A stretch of DNA of 64,000 bases from Phytohabitans maris (GTDB lineage: Bacteria > Actinomycetota > Actinomycetes > Mycobacteriales > Micromonosporaceae). Shown piece after piece: positions 29,380-38,176 of this stretch (its first letter is position 1; every line of letters begins with the position of its first letter). The stretch is from positions 124,001 to 188,000 of the forward strand of contig NZ_JAVHUY010000005.1 of NCBI RefSeq assembly GCF_031085175.1, in the 5' to 3' direction. A program made the translations under genes and the position numbers. The notes beneath the pieces are model-generated. The model was not told the origin of the DNA and searched no databases. It saw nothing but the letters and a program-made list of their open reading frames with translations.

Positions 29380-30294
29380 TCAGGCGGGGGTCCAGGGGGC
29401 GTTCGCTCCACAGAGGACAAGGCAGGGGTGGTCGCCGGGGACGTCACCGGCGAGCCAGGCGGCGAACGGCGCGGCCGCCGCCGGCTCGACCGCCAGGCGG
29501 AACTCGTCCCACAGCCGGTCGCGGGCGGCGAGGATCCGCTTGTCTTCGACCAGGGCCAGGTGCAGGTTGGCGTCGCGGAGGATGGCGAACGGGATGCGCC
29601 CGAGCCGCGTGGCGCCGAGCGCGGACGCGGCGATCGAGTCGACCGGGCTGTCGACGGGTTCGCCGGCGGCGATCGCGGCGTGCAGGCAGGCGCAGTGCTC
29701 CGGCTCGACGCCGACGATCGTCGTACCGGGTGGGGAGGCCAGCGCCACGCCCGAGACGAGGCCGCCCCCGCCGACCGCCACCGCGATCGTGTCGCACTCG
29801 GGGGCCTGGGTGGCGATCTCCAGCGCGATGGTGCCCTGACCGGCCACGACGTCCGGGTCGTCGTACGCCGGCAGGTACCGCGAGCCGTCGCGGGAGGCGT
29901 GCGCGCGGGCCGCCTCCGCCGCCTCGGCGTACCGGCTGCCGTGATGGACCACCTCGGCGCCGGTGGCGGCGATGCGCGCGGTCTTGTCCGGCGGCGCGGT
30001 CTCCGGCACGTAGATGGTGGCGCGGACGCCGAGCCGGGCCGCGGCGGCCGCGACGCCGATGCCGTGGTTTCCCCCGGAGGCGGTGACGACCGCGCCGGTG
30101 GCACCGCCGGCGAGCAGCGCGTTCAGCGCACCGCGGACCTTGAACGAGCCCGTGAGCTGCAGGTGCTCCAGCTTGAACGTCACCGGCCGGCCGTCGACCA
30201 CGGTGGGGAAGACGGGTGTGCGCCGCACGTGCGGCGCGATGCGTCCGGCGGCGGTCGCCACGTCCCCGGCGACGGGCAGCACCAACTCGATCAT
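29380..30294 (-). CDS. PLP-dependent serine/threonine dehydratase-like enzyme
   Basis: 304 residues of fold-type II. The PLP lysine is in TGSFKVRGALNALL (about residue 52). The phosphate and cofactor loops are VVTASGGNHGIGVA (about 75) and AVAVGGGGLVSGVALA (about 170). The motif LCGANAPW close to the end corresponds to the last PLP-contact region. Such enzymes deaminate L-serine or L-threonine; short forms without an ACT domain are catabolic or racemase-like. AAGGAG upstream supports ATG at 30294. The divergent pullulanase promoter with its TTGCA repeats overlaps this gene's upstream DNA. Confidence 0.87.
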   Translation of the reverse strand: MIELVLPVAGDVATAAGRIAPHVRRTPVFPTVVDGRPVTFKLEHLQLTGSFKVRGALNALLAGGATGAVVTASGGNHGIGVAAAAARLGVRATIYVPETAPPDKTARIAATGAEVVHHGSRYAEAAEAARAHASRDGSRYLPAYDDPDVVAGQGTIALEIATQAPECDTIAVAVGGGGLVSGVALASPPGTTIVGVEPEHCACLHAAIAAGEPVDSPVDSIAASALGATRLGRIPFAILRDANLHLALVEDKRILAARDRLWDEFRLAVEPAAAAPFAAWLAGDVPGDHPCLVLCGANAPWTPA

Positions 30295-30303
30295 CCAACT
30301 CTC

Positions 30304-30334
30304 CTTGCAATATCTTGCAGGATCTTTCTGCAAG
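30304..30334. promoter_or_regulatory. TTGCA-type operator repeats upstream of pullulanase (MalR-like)
   Basis: CTTGCAA (30304-30310), CTTGCAG (30314-30320) and the inverted CTGCAAG (30328-30334) lie 41 bp before the pullulanase ATG and 10 bp before the divergent dehydratase start. Repeated CTTGCA/TGCAAG motifs are typical of maltose- and starch-gene promoters controlled by LacI-type MalR/Reg1 regulators in Streptomyces. The regulator itself is not visible here. Confidence 0.55.
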
Positions 30335-30374
30335 AGCTAGCGTGCGGGCACCCCACGAACCAGGAAGGTCGTCG

Positions 30375-33300
30375 ATGAAACGCCCGCTCCTGCTGTCCCT
30401 CGTCGCCGCGTCCGCACTCCTCGTCAGCTCCGCCCCGGCGAGCGCCGGAGCGGAGAACGTACCGCCACCAGCCAAGCACGAGATCACCGCGAAAGCCGAA
30501 CAGTTCTCCTTCCTGCTGCCGGACCGCTTCGCCAACGGTGACCCGCTGGCGACGGTCACGTTCGCGGCGGGGGTGGACGATGGTGAGTGGAAAGAGCTCG
30601 GCACGGCCCGGCGCGCGCCGTACCGGGTCCACCACGACCTGGCTGGCCTGCCCGCCGGTGCCGAGCTGGAGTACCGGGCGGCGGTCCGTGACAGCGAGGG
30701 GAGGACGGCGTCGGTGCGGTCCCGGGCGAGCGTGGCCACACCCCCGCCAGGCGGCAGCCGGGACTGGCTGGTCGTGCACTACGACCGCCCCTCCGGCGGC
30801 TACGACGGCTGGGGCCTCTACGCCTGGGGCGACATCGACCCCGCCTGGCAGACCCAGTGGCCGGCCGGGCAGCCGTTCGCCGGCGAGGACGCGTACGGGC
30901 GGTTCGCCTGGGTCAAGCTCAAGTCGGGCGCGAAGAGCGTCGGCTTCCTGGTGGTCAGCGCGGACGGTGTGAAGGACGTCGAGGCGGACCGCTTCGTCGA
31001 CGTGACCGAGCACGGCGAGGTGTGGGTGCGGCAGGGCGACCCGGCGGTGCAGACCGGCCGAGAGGGACCGCCGGTGGAGGAAGGGGCGGCGATCCTCCAC
31101 AAGGGAGACACAAAGGACAAGGACCTGTCCAAGGCGCGGGCGCACTGGATCGACAAGGGGAGCGTCGCCTGGCAGATCCCGTCCACCGGCGGCAAGCGGT
31201 ACGAGCTGGCGGTCGCCCCGGCCGGCGGGCTCTCCATCGTGGACGGCGAGCTGGCCGGGGCCCACACCAGGATCCCGCTCGCCGCGCGGCGCAACGGCCT
31301 CACCGAGAAGCAGCGCGGCAGGTTCCCGCACCTGTGGCAGTACACGGTGCTCGAAGTCGCCCGCCGCGATCAGGCGAAGGTCAAGGAGCTCCTGCGCGGG
31401 CAGGTCGTCGTCACCGAGCGGGACCGCGAGGGCAAGCTGCTCGCCGCGACCGGCGTGCAGATCCCCGGCGTGCTCGATGACGTCTACGCCGGCAGGGCGT
31501 CCGGGGCGGCGCTCGGCCCGACCGTCAAGGGAGACCGGGCCACGCTCGCCGTGTGGGCGCCGACCGCCCGCTCGGTGGCACTGGAGCTCTACGACACGCC
31601 ATCGGGCAGCCCGGGCGTCACGCCGATGCGCCGCGACGACAAGTCCGGGGTCTGGTCGGCGACCGGCCCGTGGCGGGGGAGGTTCTACAAGTTCCGGGTC
31701 GAGGCCTGGCAGCCGGCCGTCCAGCGGGTGGTCACCGCCTCGGTCACCGACCCGTACTCCGTCGCGCTCGCCGCTGACTCGACGCACAGCCTCGTGGCCG
31801 ACCTGACTGACCCGGCACTCAGCCCGGCCGGCTGGGACCGGCTGCGCAAGCCGGCGGCGGTGCCGGCCACCCGTACCCAGATCACCGAGCTCTCGGTCCG
31901 CGACTTCTCCATCGCCGACACCACCGTGCCGGCCGCGCGGCGCGGCACGTACGCGGCGTTCGGCGGTGGCGCCGGCGCGACCCACCTGAGAAAGCTCGCG
32001 GAGGCCGGGGTCACACACGTGCACCTGCTGCCCGCGTTCGACTTCGCCACGATCCCGGAGCGCCGTGCCGACCAGGCGGTGCCCCCGTGCGACCTGGCCG
32101 CGCTGCCGCCGGACTCGGACAAGCAGCAGGCCTGCGTCGCCGAGGTCGCCGACCGGGACGGCTACAACTGGGGCTACGACCCGCTGCACTACACCGTGCC
32201 CGAGGGCGGGTACGCGGTCGAGCCCGGCGGAGCGGCCCGCACCCGCGAGTTCCGGGAGATGGTCGCCGCGCTCAACCGCGGCGGGCTGCGCGTGGTGATG
32301 GACGTGGTCTACAACCACACGTCGGCGTCCGGTGTGGACGATCGCTCGGTGCTCGACCAGATCGTGCCCGGGTACTACCACCGGCTGCTGCCGGACGGCA
32401 CGGTCGCCAACTCCACCTGCTGCGCCAACACCGCCCCCGAGCACGCGATGATGGGCAAGCTGGTGGTGGACTCGGTGGTCACCTGGGCCCGGCAGTACAA
32501 GGTGGACGGTTTCCGCTTCGACCTGATGGGCCACCACCCGCGCGACAACATCCTCGCGGTGCGCAAGGCGCTCGACCAGCTCACGGTGCGCAAGGACGGT
32601 GTGGACGGCAAGGCGATCCTGCTGTACGGCGAGGGCTGGGACTTCGGCGAGGTGGCCGGCGGGGCCCGGTTCGTCCAGGCGACCCAGGCGAACATGGCCG
32701 GCACCGGCATCGCCACGTTCAACGACCGGCTGCGGGACGCGGTGCGCGGCGGTGGCCCGTTCGACGCCAACCCGCGGCAGCAGGGCTTCGCCTCCGGGCT
32801 CTACACCGACCCGAACGGCGACCCGGTCAACGGCTCGGACGCCGAGCAGCGCCGCCGGCTGCTGCACCAGCACGACCAGATCAAGGTCGGGCTGACCGGA
32901 AACCTGGCCGGCTACCGCTTCACCGACACGCTCGGCAAGAGCGTCACCGGTGCGCAGGTCGACTACAACGGCTCACCGGCCGGCTACACGGCGGCGCCGG
33001 GCGAGGCGGTCACGTACGTCGACGCGCACGACAACGAGATCCTGTACGACGCGCTGGCGTACAAGCTGCCGCAGGCGACCGCCCCGCTGGACCGGGCCCG
33101 CATGCAGGTGCTCGCGCTCGCCACGGTCGTGCTCGGGCAGGGCATCGGCTTCGTCACCGCCGGCTCCGAGCGGCTGCGCTCCAAGTCGCTGGACCGCAAC
33201 TCGTACAACTCGGGGGACTGGTTCAACCAGATCCGGTGGGACTGCGCGGACGGCAACGGCTTCGGCGCCGGGCTCCCGCCGGCCGCGGACAACCAGGACA

Positions 33301-33716
33301 AGTGGCAGTACGCCCGCCCGCTGCTCGCCGACCCGGCGCTGGTGCCGGACTGCGCGGCGATCGGGCTGGCCGAGGCCCGGTACGCCGAGCTGCTCCGGAT
33401 CCGCGCCTCGTCGCCGCTGTTCGCGCTGGGCAGCGCCGCCGAGGTGCAGCGGAAGCTGTCGTTTCCGCTCTCCGGCCCGCTGGAGGTGCCCGGCGTGATC
33501 ACGATGCAGCTCGGCGGCGGCGCGGTCACGGTGGTCTTCAACGCCACGAAGCAGACGGTCACCCAGCCCGTACCGTCGATGCGCGGCACCGACGCGACCC
33601 TCCACCCGGTGCTGAAGCACTCCGCCGACCCCGTGCTGCGGACGGCGACCTTCGACCCGACAACCGGCACCTTCACCGTTCCGCCCCGCTCGGTCGCCGT
33701 ATTCGTCCGCTCGTAG
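30375..33716 (+). CDS. pulA: Secreted type I pullulanase (alpha-1,6-glucosidase)
   Basis: 1,113 residues. The signal peptide MKRPLLLSLVAASALLVSSAPASA is followed by a linker domain and a pullulanase-associated/CBM41-type domain (WLVVHYDRPSGGYDGWGLY, about 130-240). Next comes a CBM48 (ATLAVWAPTARSVALELYD, about 385), then the GH13 barrel: YNWGYDPLHY, DVVYNHTSAS (region I), FRFDLMGHH (nucleophile Asp), LYGEGWDFGE (acid Glu) and YVDAHDNEILYD. A beta-rich C-terminal domain closes it. It debranches starch and pullulan outside the cell. GGAAGG precedes ATG 30375. The promoter carries TTGCA repeats, so expression probably responds to maltodextrins. A strong palindrome overlaps the stop codon. Confidence 0.95.
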   Translation: MKRPLLLSLVAASALLVSSAPASAGAENVPPPAKHEITAKAEQFSFLLPDRFANGDPLATVTFAAGVDDGEWKELGTARRAPYRVHHDLAGLPAGAELEYRAAVRDSEGRTASVRSRASVATPPPGGSRDWLVVHYDRPSGGYDGWGLYAWGDIDPAWQTQWPAGQPFAGEDAYGRFAWVKLKSGAKSVGFLVVSADGVKDVEADRFVDVTEHGEVWVRQGDPAVQTGREGPPVEEGAAILHKGDTKDKDLSKARAHWIDKGSVAWQIPSTGGKRYELAVAPAGGLSIVDGELAGAHTRIPLAARRNGLTEKQRGRFPHLWQYTVLEVARRDQAKVKELLRGQVVVTERDREGKLLAATGVQIPGVLDDVYAGRASGAALGPTVKGDRATLAVWAPTARSVALELYDTPSGSPGVTPMRRDDKSGVWSATGPWRGRFYKFRVEAWQPAVQRVVTASVTDPYSVALAADSTHSLVADLTDPALSPAGWDRLRKPAAVPATRTQITELSVRDFSIADTTVPAARRGTYAAFGGGAGATHLRKLAEAGVTHVHLLPAFDFATIPERRADQAVPPCDLAALPPDSDKQQACVAEVADRDGYNWGYDPLHYTVPEGGYAVEPGGAARTREFREMVAALNRGGLRVVMDVVYNHTSASGVDDRSVLDQIVPGYYHRLLPDGTVANSTCCANTAPEHAMMGKLVVDSVVTWARQYKVDGFRFDLMGHHPRDNILAVRKALDQLTVRKDGVDGKAILLYGEGWDFGEVAGGARFVQATQANMAGTGIATFNDRLRDAVRGGGPFDANPRQQGFASGLYTDPNGDPVNGSDAEQRRRLLHQHDQIKVGLTGNLAGYRFTDTLGKSVTGAQVDYNGSPAGYTAAPGEAVTYVDAHDNEILYDALAYKLPQATAPLDRARMQVLALATVVLGQGIGFVTAGSERLRSKSLDRNSYNSGDWFNQIRWDCADGNGFGAGLPPAADNQDKWQYARPLLADPALVPDCAAIGLAEARYAELLRIRASSPLFALGSAAEVQRKLSFPLSGPLEVPGVITMQLGGGAVTVVFNATKQTVTQPVPSMRGTDATLHPVLKHSADPVLRTATFDPTTGTFTVPPRSVAVFVRS

Positions 33717-33769
33717 TGATCGAAGCTCCCCCCAAGTCGTTCTAGCGACCTGGGGGGAGCTTCGATCAC
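33716..33769. terminator. 54-nt near-perfect palindrome between convergent genes
   Basis: GTGATCGAAGCTCCCCCCA and its complement enclose a second stem GTCG-TTCTAG-CGAC with one mismatch between the stems. It starts on the last base of the pullulanase stop and ends 7 bp before the convergent peptidase stop, so it probably ends transcription both ways. A decayed copy lies at 17812-17858. Confidence 0.75.
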
Positions 33770-33776
33770 CCGGGGG

Positions 33777-35225
33777 TCAGGCGGGGAGGCGGGGGCCGGC
33801 CTCGCGCTGGGCGGCGAGCCAGGACTCGACGTCGGCCGCGCGCCTCGGGAGGCCGGCCGAGAGGACCACGGCACCCTCGGCGGTGACCAGCACGTCGTCC
33901 TCGATCCGGATGCCGATGCCGCGCAGCTCGGCCGGGACCAGGTCGTCTTCGGGCTGGAAGTAGAGGCCGGGCTCGACGGTCAGCACGTAGCCCTCACCGA
34001 GCTCGCCCTCGCGGTACTTCTCCTTGCGGGCCTTGGCGCAGTCGTGCACGTCGGTGCCGAGCATGTGCCCGAAGCCGTGCAGCGACCAGCGGCGGTACAG
34101 GGTCGACTCCTTGTCCATCGCCTCGTCCACGCTCACCGGCAGTACGCCCAGCGCGTGCAGCCCCTCGGCGAGCACCCGCATGCAGGCCTGGTGCACGCCC
34201 TTGAAGCCGACGCCCGGCTTGATCGAGTCGATGCCGGCCTGCTGCGACTCGTACACGATGTCGTAGACCTGCCGCTGCAACGGCGTGAACGTGCCGGAGA
34301 CCGGGACGGTGCGGGTCACGTCCGCGGTGTACAGGTGCGGCCCCTCCGCGCCCATGTCCATCAGCAGCAGCTCGCCCGGGACCGTGGTGCCGTGGTTGCG
34401 GACCCAGTGCAGGATCGTGCTGTGCGCCCCGGCGCCGACGATCGAGCTGTAGCCGACGCCGTTGCCGTCGTGCCGGGCGCGCAGGTTGAAGACGCCCTCG
34501 ATCAGCCGCTCGGAGACGCCCCGGTCGGCGGGGAGGATGCGGGCGACGTCTTCGAAGCCGCGCACGGTCACGTCGATCGCGCCGCGCAGCTGGGCGATCT
34601 CCCACTCGTCCTTGACCAGCTTGAGCTCGGCGATCACCCGGGCCAGTTCGGCGTCGCGGGTGCCGGCCGCCTCGGCGTCGTACGGCAGGACGGCCGCGTC
34701 GACCAGGCGGTCGAAGCCGCGCAGCACCCGGGTACGCCCGGGCGGCAGGTCGGCCAGCGCGGCCGGGAGGTCGGCCAGCGGAGCGGTCTGGATGCCCAGC
34801 TCGGTGGCCTTCTCACCGAGGGTCTGGCGGCGCCCGAGCCACAGCTCGCCGTCGCGGCTGCGGAAGAACTCGTCGTGCTCCCGGGACGAGCGGGTCCGGG
34901 TGTACAGGATGGCGTCGCCGCCCGGGTGCAGCACCAGCACGCTGCCGGGGTCGTAGTCGCCGGTCAGCCAGGCGAAGTCGCTGCCCGGCCGGAAGAGGTA
35001 GTTGCTGTCGTTCGCCCGTACCCGCTCGTGGCCGGTCGGGACGACGATGATCTCGCCGGGGAAGGCTGCGGAGAGGGCGGCTCGGCGCCGGGCGTGGTGG
35101 CCCGCCTGCGGCCGCTCGGGCACCGGCACGGGGTCGTCCCGCCAGCCGGTGCGCATGAACTCCAGGAGCTTCTCCGGGTACTCGGGGTCGTGTGACTCGG
35201 TCTTCGGCTTCTCGTCGATGTTCAT
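33777..35225 (-). CDS. pepP: Xaa-Pro aminopeptidase (aminopeptidase P family)
   Basis: 482 residues. The N-terminal aminopeptidase P domain (about 40-200) holds PGSDFAWLTGDYDPGSVLVL. The creatinase-fold metallopeptidase domain follows, with metal ligands in LLLMDMGAEGPHLYTADVTRTVPVSG (two Asp), HGFGHMLGTDVHD (His), VLTVEPGLYF (Glu) and GIGIRIEDDVLVT (Glu). It removes N-terminal residues preceding proline using two Mn ions in the cytoplasm. GGGAG precedes the ATG. It is divergent from asnB with 64 bp between them. Confidence 0.93.
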   Translation of the reverse strand: MNIDEKPKTESHDPEYPEKLLEFMRTGWRDDPVPVPERPQAGHHARRRAALSAAFPGEIIVVPTGHERVRANDSNYLFRPGSDFAWLTGDYDPGSVLVLHPGGDAILYTRTRSSREHDEFFRSRDGELWLGRRQTLGEKATELGIQTAPLADLPAALADLPPGRTRVLRGFDRLVDAAVLPYDAEAAGTRDAELARVIAELKLVKDEWEIAQLRGAIDVTVRGFEDVARILPADRGVSERLIEGVFNLRARHDGNGVGYSSIVGAGAHSTILHWVRNHGTTVPGELLLMDMGAEGPHLYTADVTRTVPVSGTFTPLQRQVYDIVYESQQAGIDSIKPGVGFKGVHQACMRVLAEGLHALGVLPVSVDEAMDKESTLYRRWSLHGFGHMLGTDVHDCAKARKEKYREGELGEGYVLTVEPGLYFQPEDDLVPAELRGIGIRIEDDVLVTAEGAVVLSAGLPRRAADVESWLAAQREAGPRLPA

Positions 35226-35289
35226 GTCTGGCTCTCCCGTAATCCCGGATTTCCAGCGTCAGACGTTACCCGCTGCCAGAATGGCGCAT

Positions 35290-37218
35290 ATGTGCGGGAT
35301 TCTGGCTTTCTTCTCTAGTCGGGGTGATGCGGGCGCCCACCGGGACGCCGTGGCGGGCGCCCTGGAGTGCCTACACCATCGTGGCCCAGACGAGACGGGC
35401 ATCGATGTCGTCGACGGCGACGTGGTCTTTGCGCACAAGCGGTTGTCGATCATCGACGTCGAGTCGAGCCACGAGCCGCTCTCGTACGCCAACGACCGCT
35501 ACCTGCTGACCTTCAACGGCGAGATCTACAACTACCTGGAGCTGCGCGAGGAGCTGATCCGCGAGTGCGGCGCGATCTTCGCGACCCAGGGCGACGCCGA
35601 GGTGGTCGTGGCCGGCTACCACCACTGGGGTGAGCAGGTGCTGACCCGGCTGCGCGGCATGTTCGCCTTCGTGATCTGGGACCGGCTGGCCCGGCGGGCC
35701 TTCGGCGCCCGCGACTACTTCGGCATCAAGCCCATGTACTACATGGACACCACCGACGGCCTCTTCCTGGCCTCGGAGAAGAAGGCACTGCTGGAGCTGG
35801 CCGGCCCGCTCCCGGTCGACGGGGCCAGCCTCTCGCACTACCTCACGCTGCAGTACGTGCCCGAGCCGCGCACCCTGCACGAGGGGATCCAGCGCATCGG
35901 CTCCGGCGAGCTGCTGCGCTGGACGCCGCTGGACGGCGTCGAGGTGGAGCGCTGGTTCCGGCCGGTCTTCCAGCCCGCGCCGGTCGACGACGAGCAGAAG
36001 GTCTTCGACCGGATCCGGGACACGCTGCGCGACAGCGTGCGGGTGCACATGCGGGCCGACGTGCCAGTGGGGGCGTTCCTGTCCAGCGGCATCGACTCGA
36101 CCGCGATCGTGGCGTTGGCGCGCGAGTTCAACCCGAACATCCTGACCTTCACGGTCGGCTTCGACGTGGACGGGTACTCGGAGATCGGGGTGGCCCAGGA
36201 CTCGGCCCGGCACCTCGGCGTCACCACGATCCCGACGGTGATCGGCCCGCAGGACATGATGGACGCCCTCCCCAAGATCGTCTGGCACCTGGACGACCCG
36301 GTCGCCGACCCGTCGCTGGTACCGCTCTACTTCGTGGCGAAGAAGGCGGCCGAGCACGTCACGGTGGTGCTGTCGGGAGAAGGCTCGGACGAGTTCTTCG
36401 GCGGGTACACGATCTACCGCGAGCCGCTGTCGCTCAACTCGATCCAGCGCCTGCCCCACCCGCTGCAGCGCGGCCTGCGGGCGATGTCCCGGGTGATCCC
36501 GCGCGGGGTCAAGGGCAAGAGCTTCCTGGAACGCGGCACGACCCGGATCGAGGACCGGTACTACGGCAACGCCCGCATGTTCGCCGAGGTGGAGAAGCGC
36601 GTGCTGATGCGCCGCAACGACGGCTCGGTGCGGTACACGGACGTCACGGCCCCGATCTACGCCGAGTGCACCGACCTGGACGACGTGACCAAGATGCAGT
36701 ACGTCGACCTGCACACCTGGCTGCGCGGCGACATCCTGGTCAAGGCCGACCGGATCTCGATGGCGCATTCGCTGGAAGTGCGCGTGCCGTTCCTGGACAA
36801 GGACGTCTTCGAGGTCGCGTCCACGCTGCCGGTCGGGCTCAAGCTGCCGCCACGCTCCAACGCCACCAAGTACGCGCTGCGCCGAGCGCTGGACGGCGTG
36901 GTCCCGCCGCCCATCGTCAACCGGCGCAAGCTCGGCTTCCCCACACCGACGCGGGTGTGGCTGCGCGGCGAGATGTACGAGTGGGCCCGGCACATCCTGG
37001 CCACCTCCGGGGCGGGCGAGCTGCTGGACCTCGGGTACGCCGAGGACCTGTTGGAGGACCACCGCCGCGGCGAGGCCGACCACTCCCGCAAGGTCTGGAC
37101 GGTGCTGGTTTTCTGTGTCTGGTACGGCGTCTTCGTGGACGGCACGATCGACCCGGGCATCGAACGCAACCAGTCCGCCCTGCTCACCAAGCCACCCCTC
37201 AGCTCTCCCGTGGCCTGA
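35290..37218 (+). CDS. asnB: Asparagine synthase (glutamine-hydrolysing)
   Basis: 642 residues. ATG 35290 is followed directly by TGC, giving the class II glutaminase nucleophile Cys2 (MCGILAFFSSRG). The glutaminase domain has LECLHHRGPDE and LTFNGEIYNY. The synthetase domain has the ATP site VGAFLSSGIDSTAIVAL (about 265), VLSGEGSDEFFGGYT (about 360) and LEVRVPFLDKDVFE. It makes asparagine or amidates another carboxylate with ATP. Similar genes occur beside amino-acid and peptide pathways, but this one has no such neighbour. The next gene, 121 bp on, starts the SCO2525 cluster. Confidence 0.93.
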   Translation: MCGILAFFSSRGDAGAHRDAVAGALECLHHRGPDETGIDVVDGDVVFAHKRLSIIDVESSHEPLSYANDRYLLTFNGEIYNYLELREELIRECGAIFATQGDAEVVVAGYHHWGEQVLTRLRGMFAFVIWDRLARRAFGARDYFGIKPMYYMDTTDGLFLASEKKALLELAGPLPVDGASLSHYLTLQYVPEPRTLHEGIQRIGSGELLRWTPLDGVEVERWFRPVFQPAPVDDEQKVFDRIRDTLRDSVRVHMRADVPVGAFLSSGIDSTAIVALAREFNPNILTFTVGFDVDGYSEIGVAQDSARHLGVTTIPTVIGPQDMMDALPKIVWHLDDPVADPSLVPLYFVAKKAAEHVTVVLSGEGSDEFFGGYTIYREPLSLNSIQRLPHPLQRGLRAMSRVIPRGVKGKSFLERGTTRIEDRYYGNARMFAEVEKRVLMRRNDGSVRYTDVTAPIYAECTDLDDVTKMQYVDLHTWLRGDILVKADRISMAHSLEVRVPFLDKDVFEVASTLPVGLKLPPRSNATKYALRRALDGVVPPPIVNRRKLGFPTPTRVWLRGEMYEWARHILATSGAGELLDLGYAEDLLEDHRRGEADHSRKVWTVLVFCVWYGVFVDGTIDPGIERNQSALLTKPPLSSPVA

Positions 37219-37339
37219 GTCCGAACGCCGACAATCACGCGGCGACTCGGAGAGTTTCCGGATATCCCGCTGGTTCGTTTAGCGGTAGGTTTTACATCCG
37301 TTGTACGGTCGAAGTTTGAACAAGACGAGGAGTCGGCTC

Positions 37340-38146
37340 ATGGCCACAGAGGCGCCGCAGTTCACCCAGCGCCGCGCGGCGCCCAAGATCTCTGAAGCGG
37401 TCCGAAACCAGGACGTCAATTGGGATCTCTTCGACTCCTCGGCCTACTGGGAGGCCAACTACAAGTCCCTTCGGGATGATGACCAGCAGATTCTCAGCAT
37501 CATGGAGGACTTCTTCACGCAGCTTCCGCCGGAGTCCCGGGCAAAGGGCGTCGACGTCGGCCCGGGTGCCAACCTCTACCCCGCGTTGGCCATGCTGCCG
37601 TTCTGTGAAGAGATCGTTCTCTGGGAGCACTCCGCGGCGAACGTGCGGTGGCTCCGCGGCGAGCTGAGGTCGTTCCGGTCCACCTGGGATCCGTTCTGGC
37701 GGCTCGTTACCCGGGCTCGCCGGAGTTGGTTCGGCGAGGAGGTGCCGGAGGGTGCCATCGATCCGCGCAGCATGCTTGCCCGCGTCGCGGAGGTGCGGCA
37801 GGGAAGCGTGTTCGATCTTCCGGAGGCCGCGTTCGACGTGGGCACGATGTTCTTCGTGGCCGAGTCGCTGACCGAGGATCCCAAGGAGTTCGAACTGGCC
37901 ACCAAGCGGTTTGTGGCCTCCTTGAAGCCGGGTGCTCCGTTCGCCGCGGCCTTCATGGAGCAGTCCGGTGGGTACGATGTTGGTGGCTATCGCTTTCCCG
38001 CCGTTCCCATTACCATCGAAGACGTCGAGAAATGCCTGCAAGACATTGTCGACAAGCCACAGGTTCAGCCGGTAGCCAGCCAGAAGCCCCTGCGCGAGGG
38101 CTACAGCGGTGGGATGATTCTGGCCCTTGGGAGGGCGGGCAAATAG
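37340..38146 (+). CDS. SCO2525-family SAM-dependent methyltransferase
   Basis: 268 residues. It resembles the NNMT/PNMT-type methyltransferases: DSSAYWEANYKSLRDDDQQILSIMEDFF near the N-terminus, motif I KGVDVGPGANLYPALAM (about 72-88), motif II EIVLWEHSAANVRWL, and FDVGTMFFVAESLTED (about 170). It corresponds to S. coelicolor SCO2525, first of a conserved five-gene set; the substrate is unknown. GAGGAG precedes the ATG. SCO2524-like, SCO2523-like and SCO2522-like genes follow with 30-, 0- and -1-bp gaps, so this is one operon. Confidence 0.8.
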   Translation: MATEAPQFTQRRAAPKISEAVRNQDVNWDLFDSSAYWEANYKSLRDDDQQILSIMEDFFTQLPPESRAKGVDVGPGANLYPALAMLPFCEEIVLWEHSAANVRWLRGELRSFRSTWDPFWRLVTRARRSWFGEEVPEGAIDPRSMLARVAEVRQGSVFDLPEAAFDVGTMFFVAESLTEDPKEFELATKRFVASLKPGAPFAAAFMEQSGGYDVGGYRFPAVPITIEDVEKCLQDIVDKPQVQPVASQKPLREGYSGGMILALGRAGK

Positions 38147-38176
38147 AGGTGACGCCTCCGCAGATGGACACGTGAG

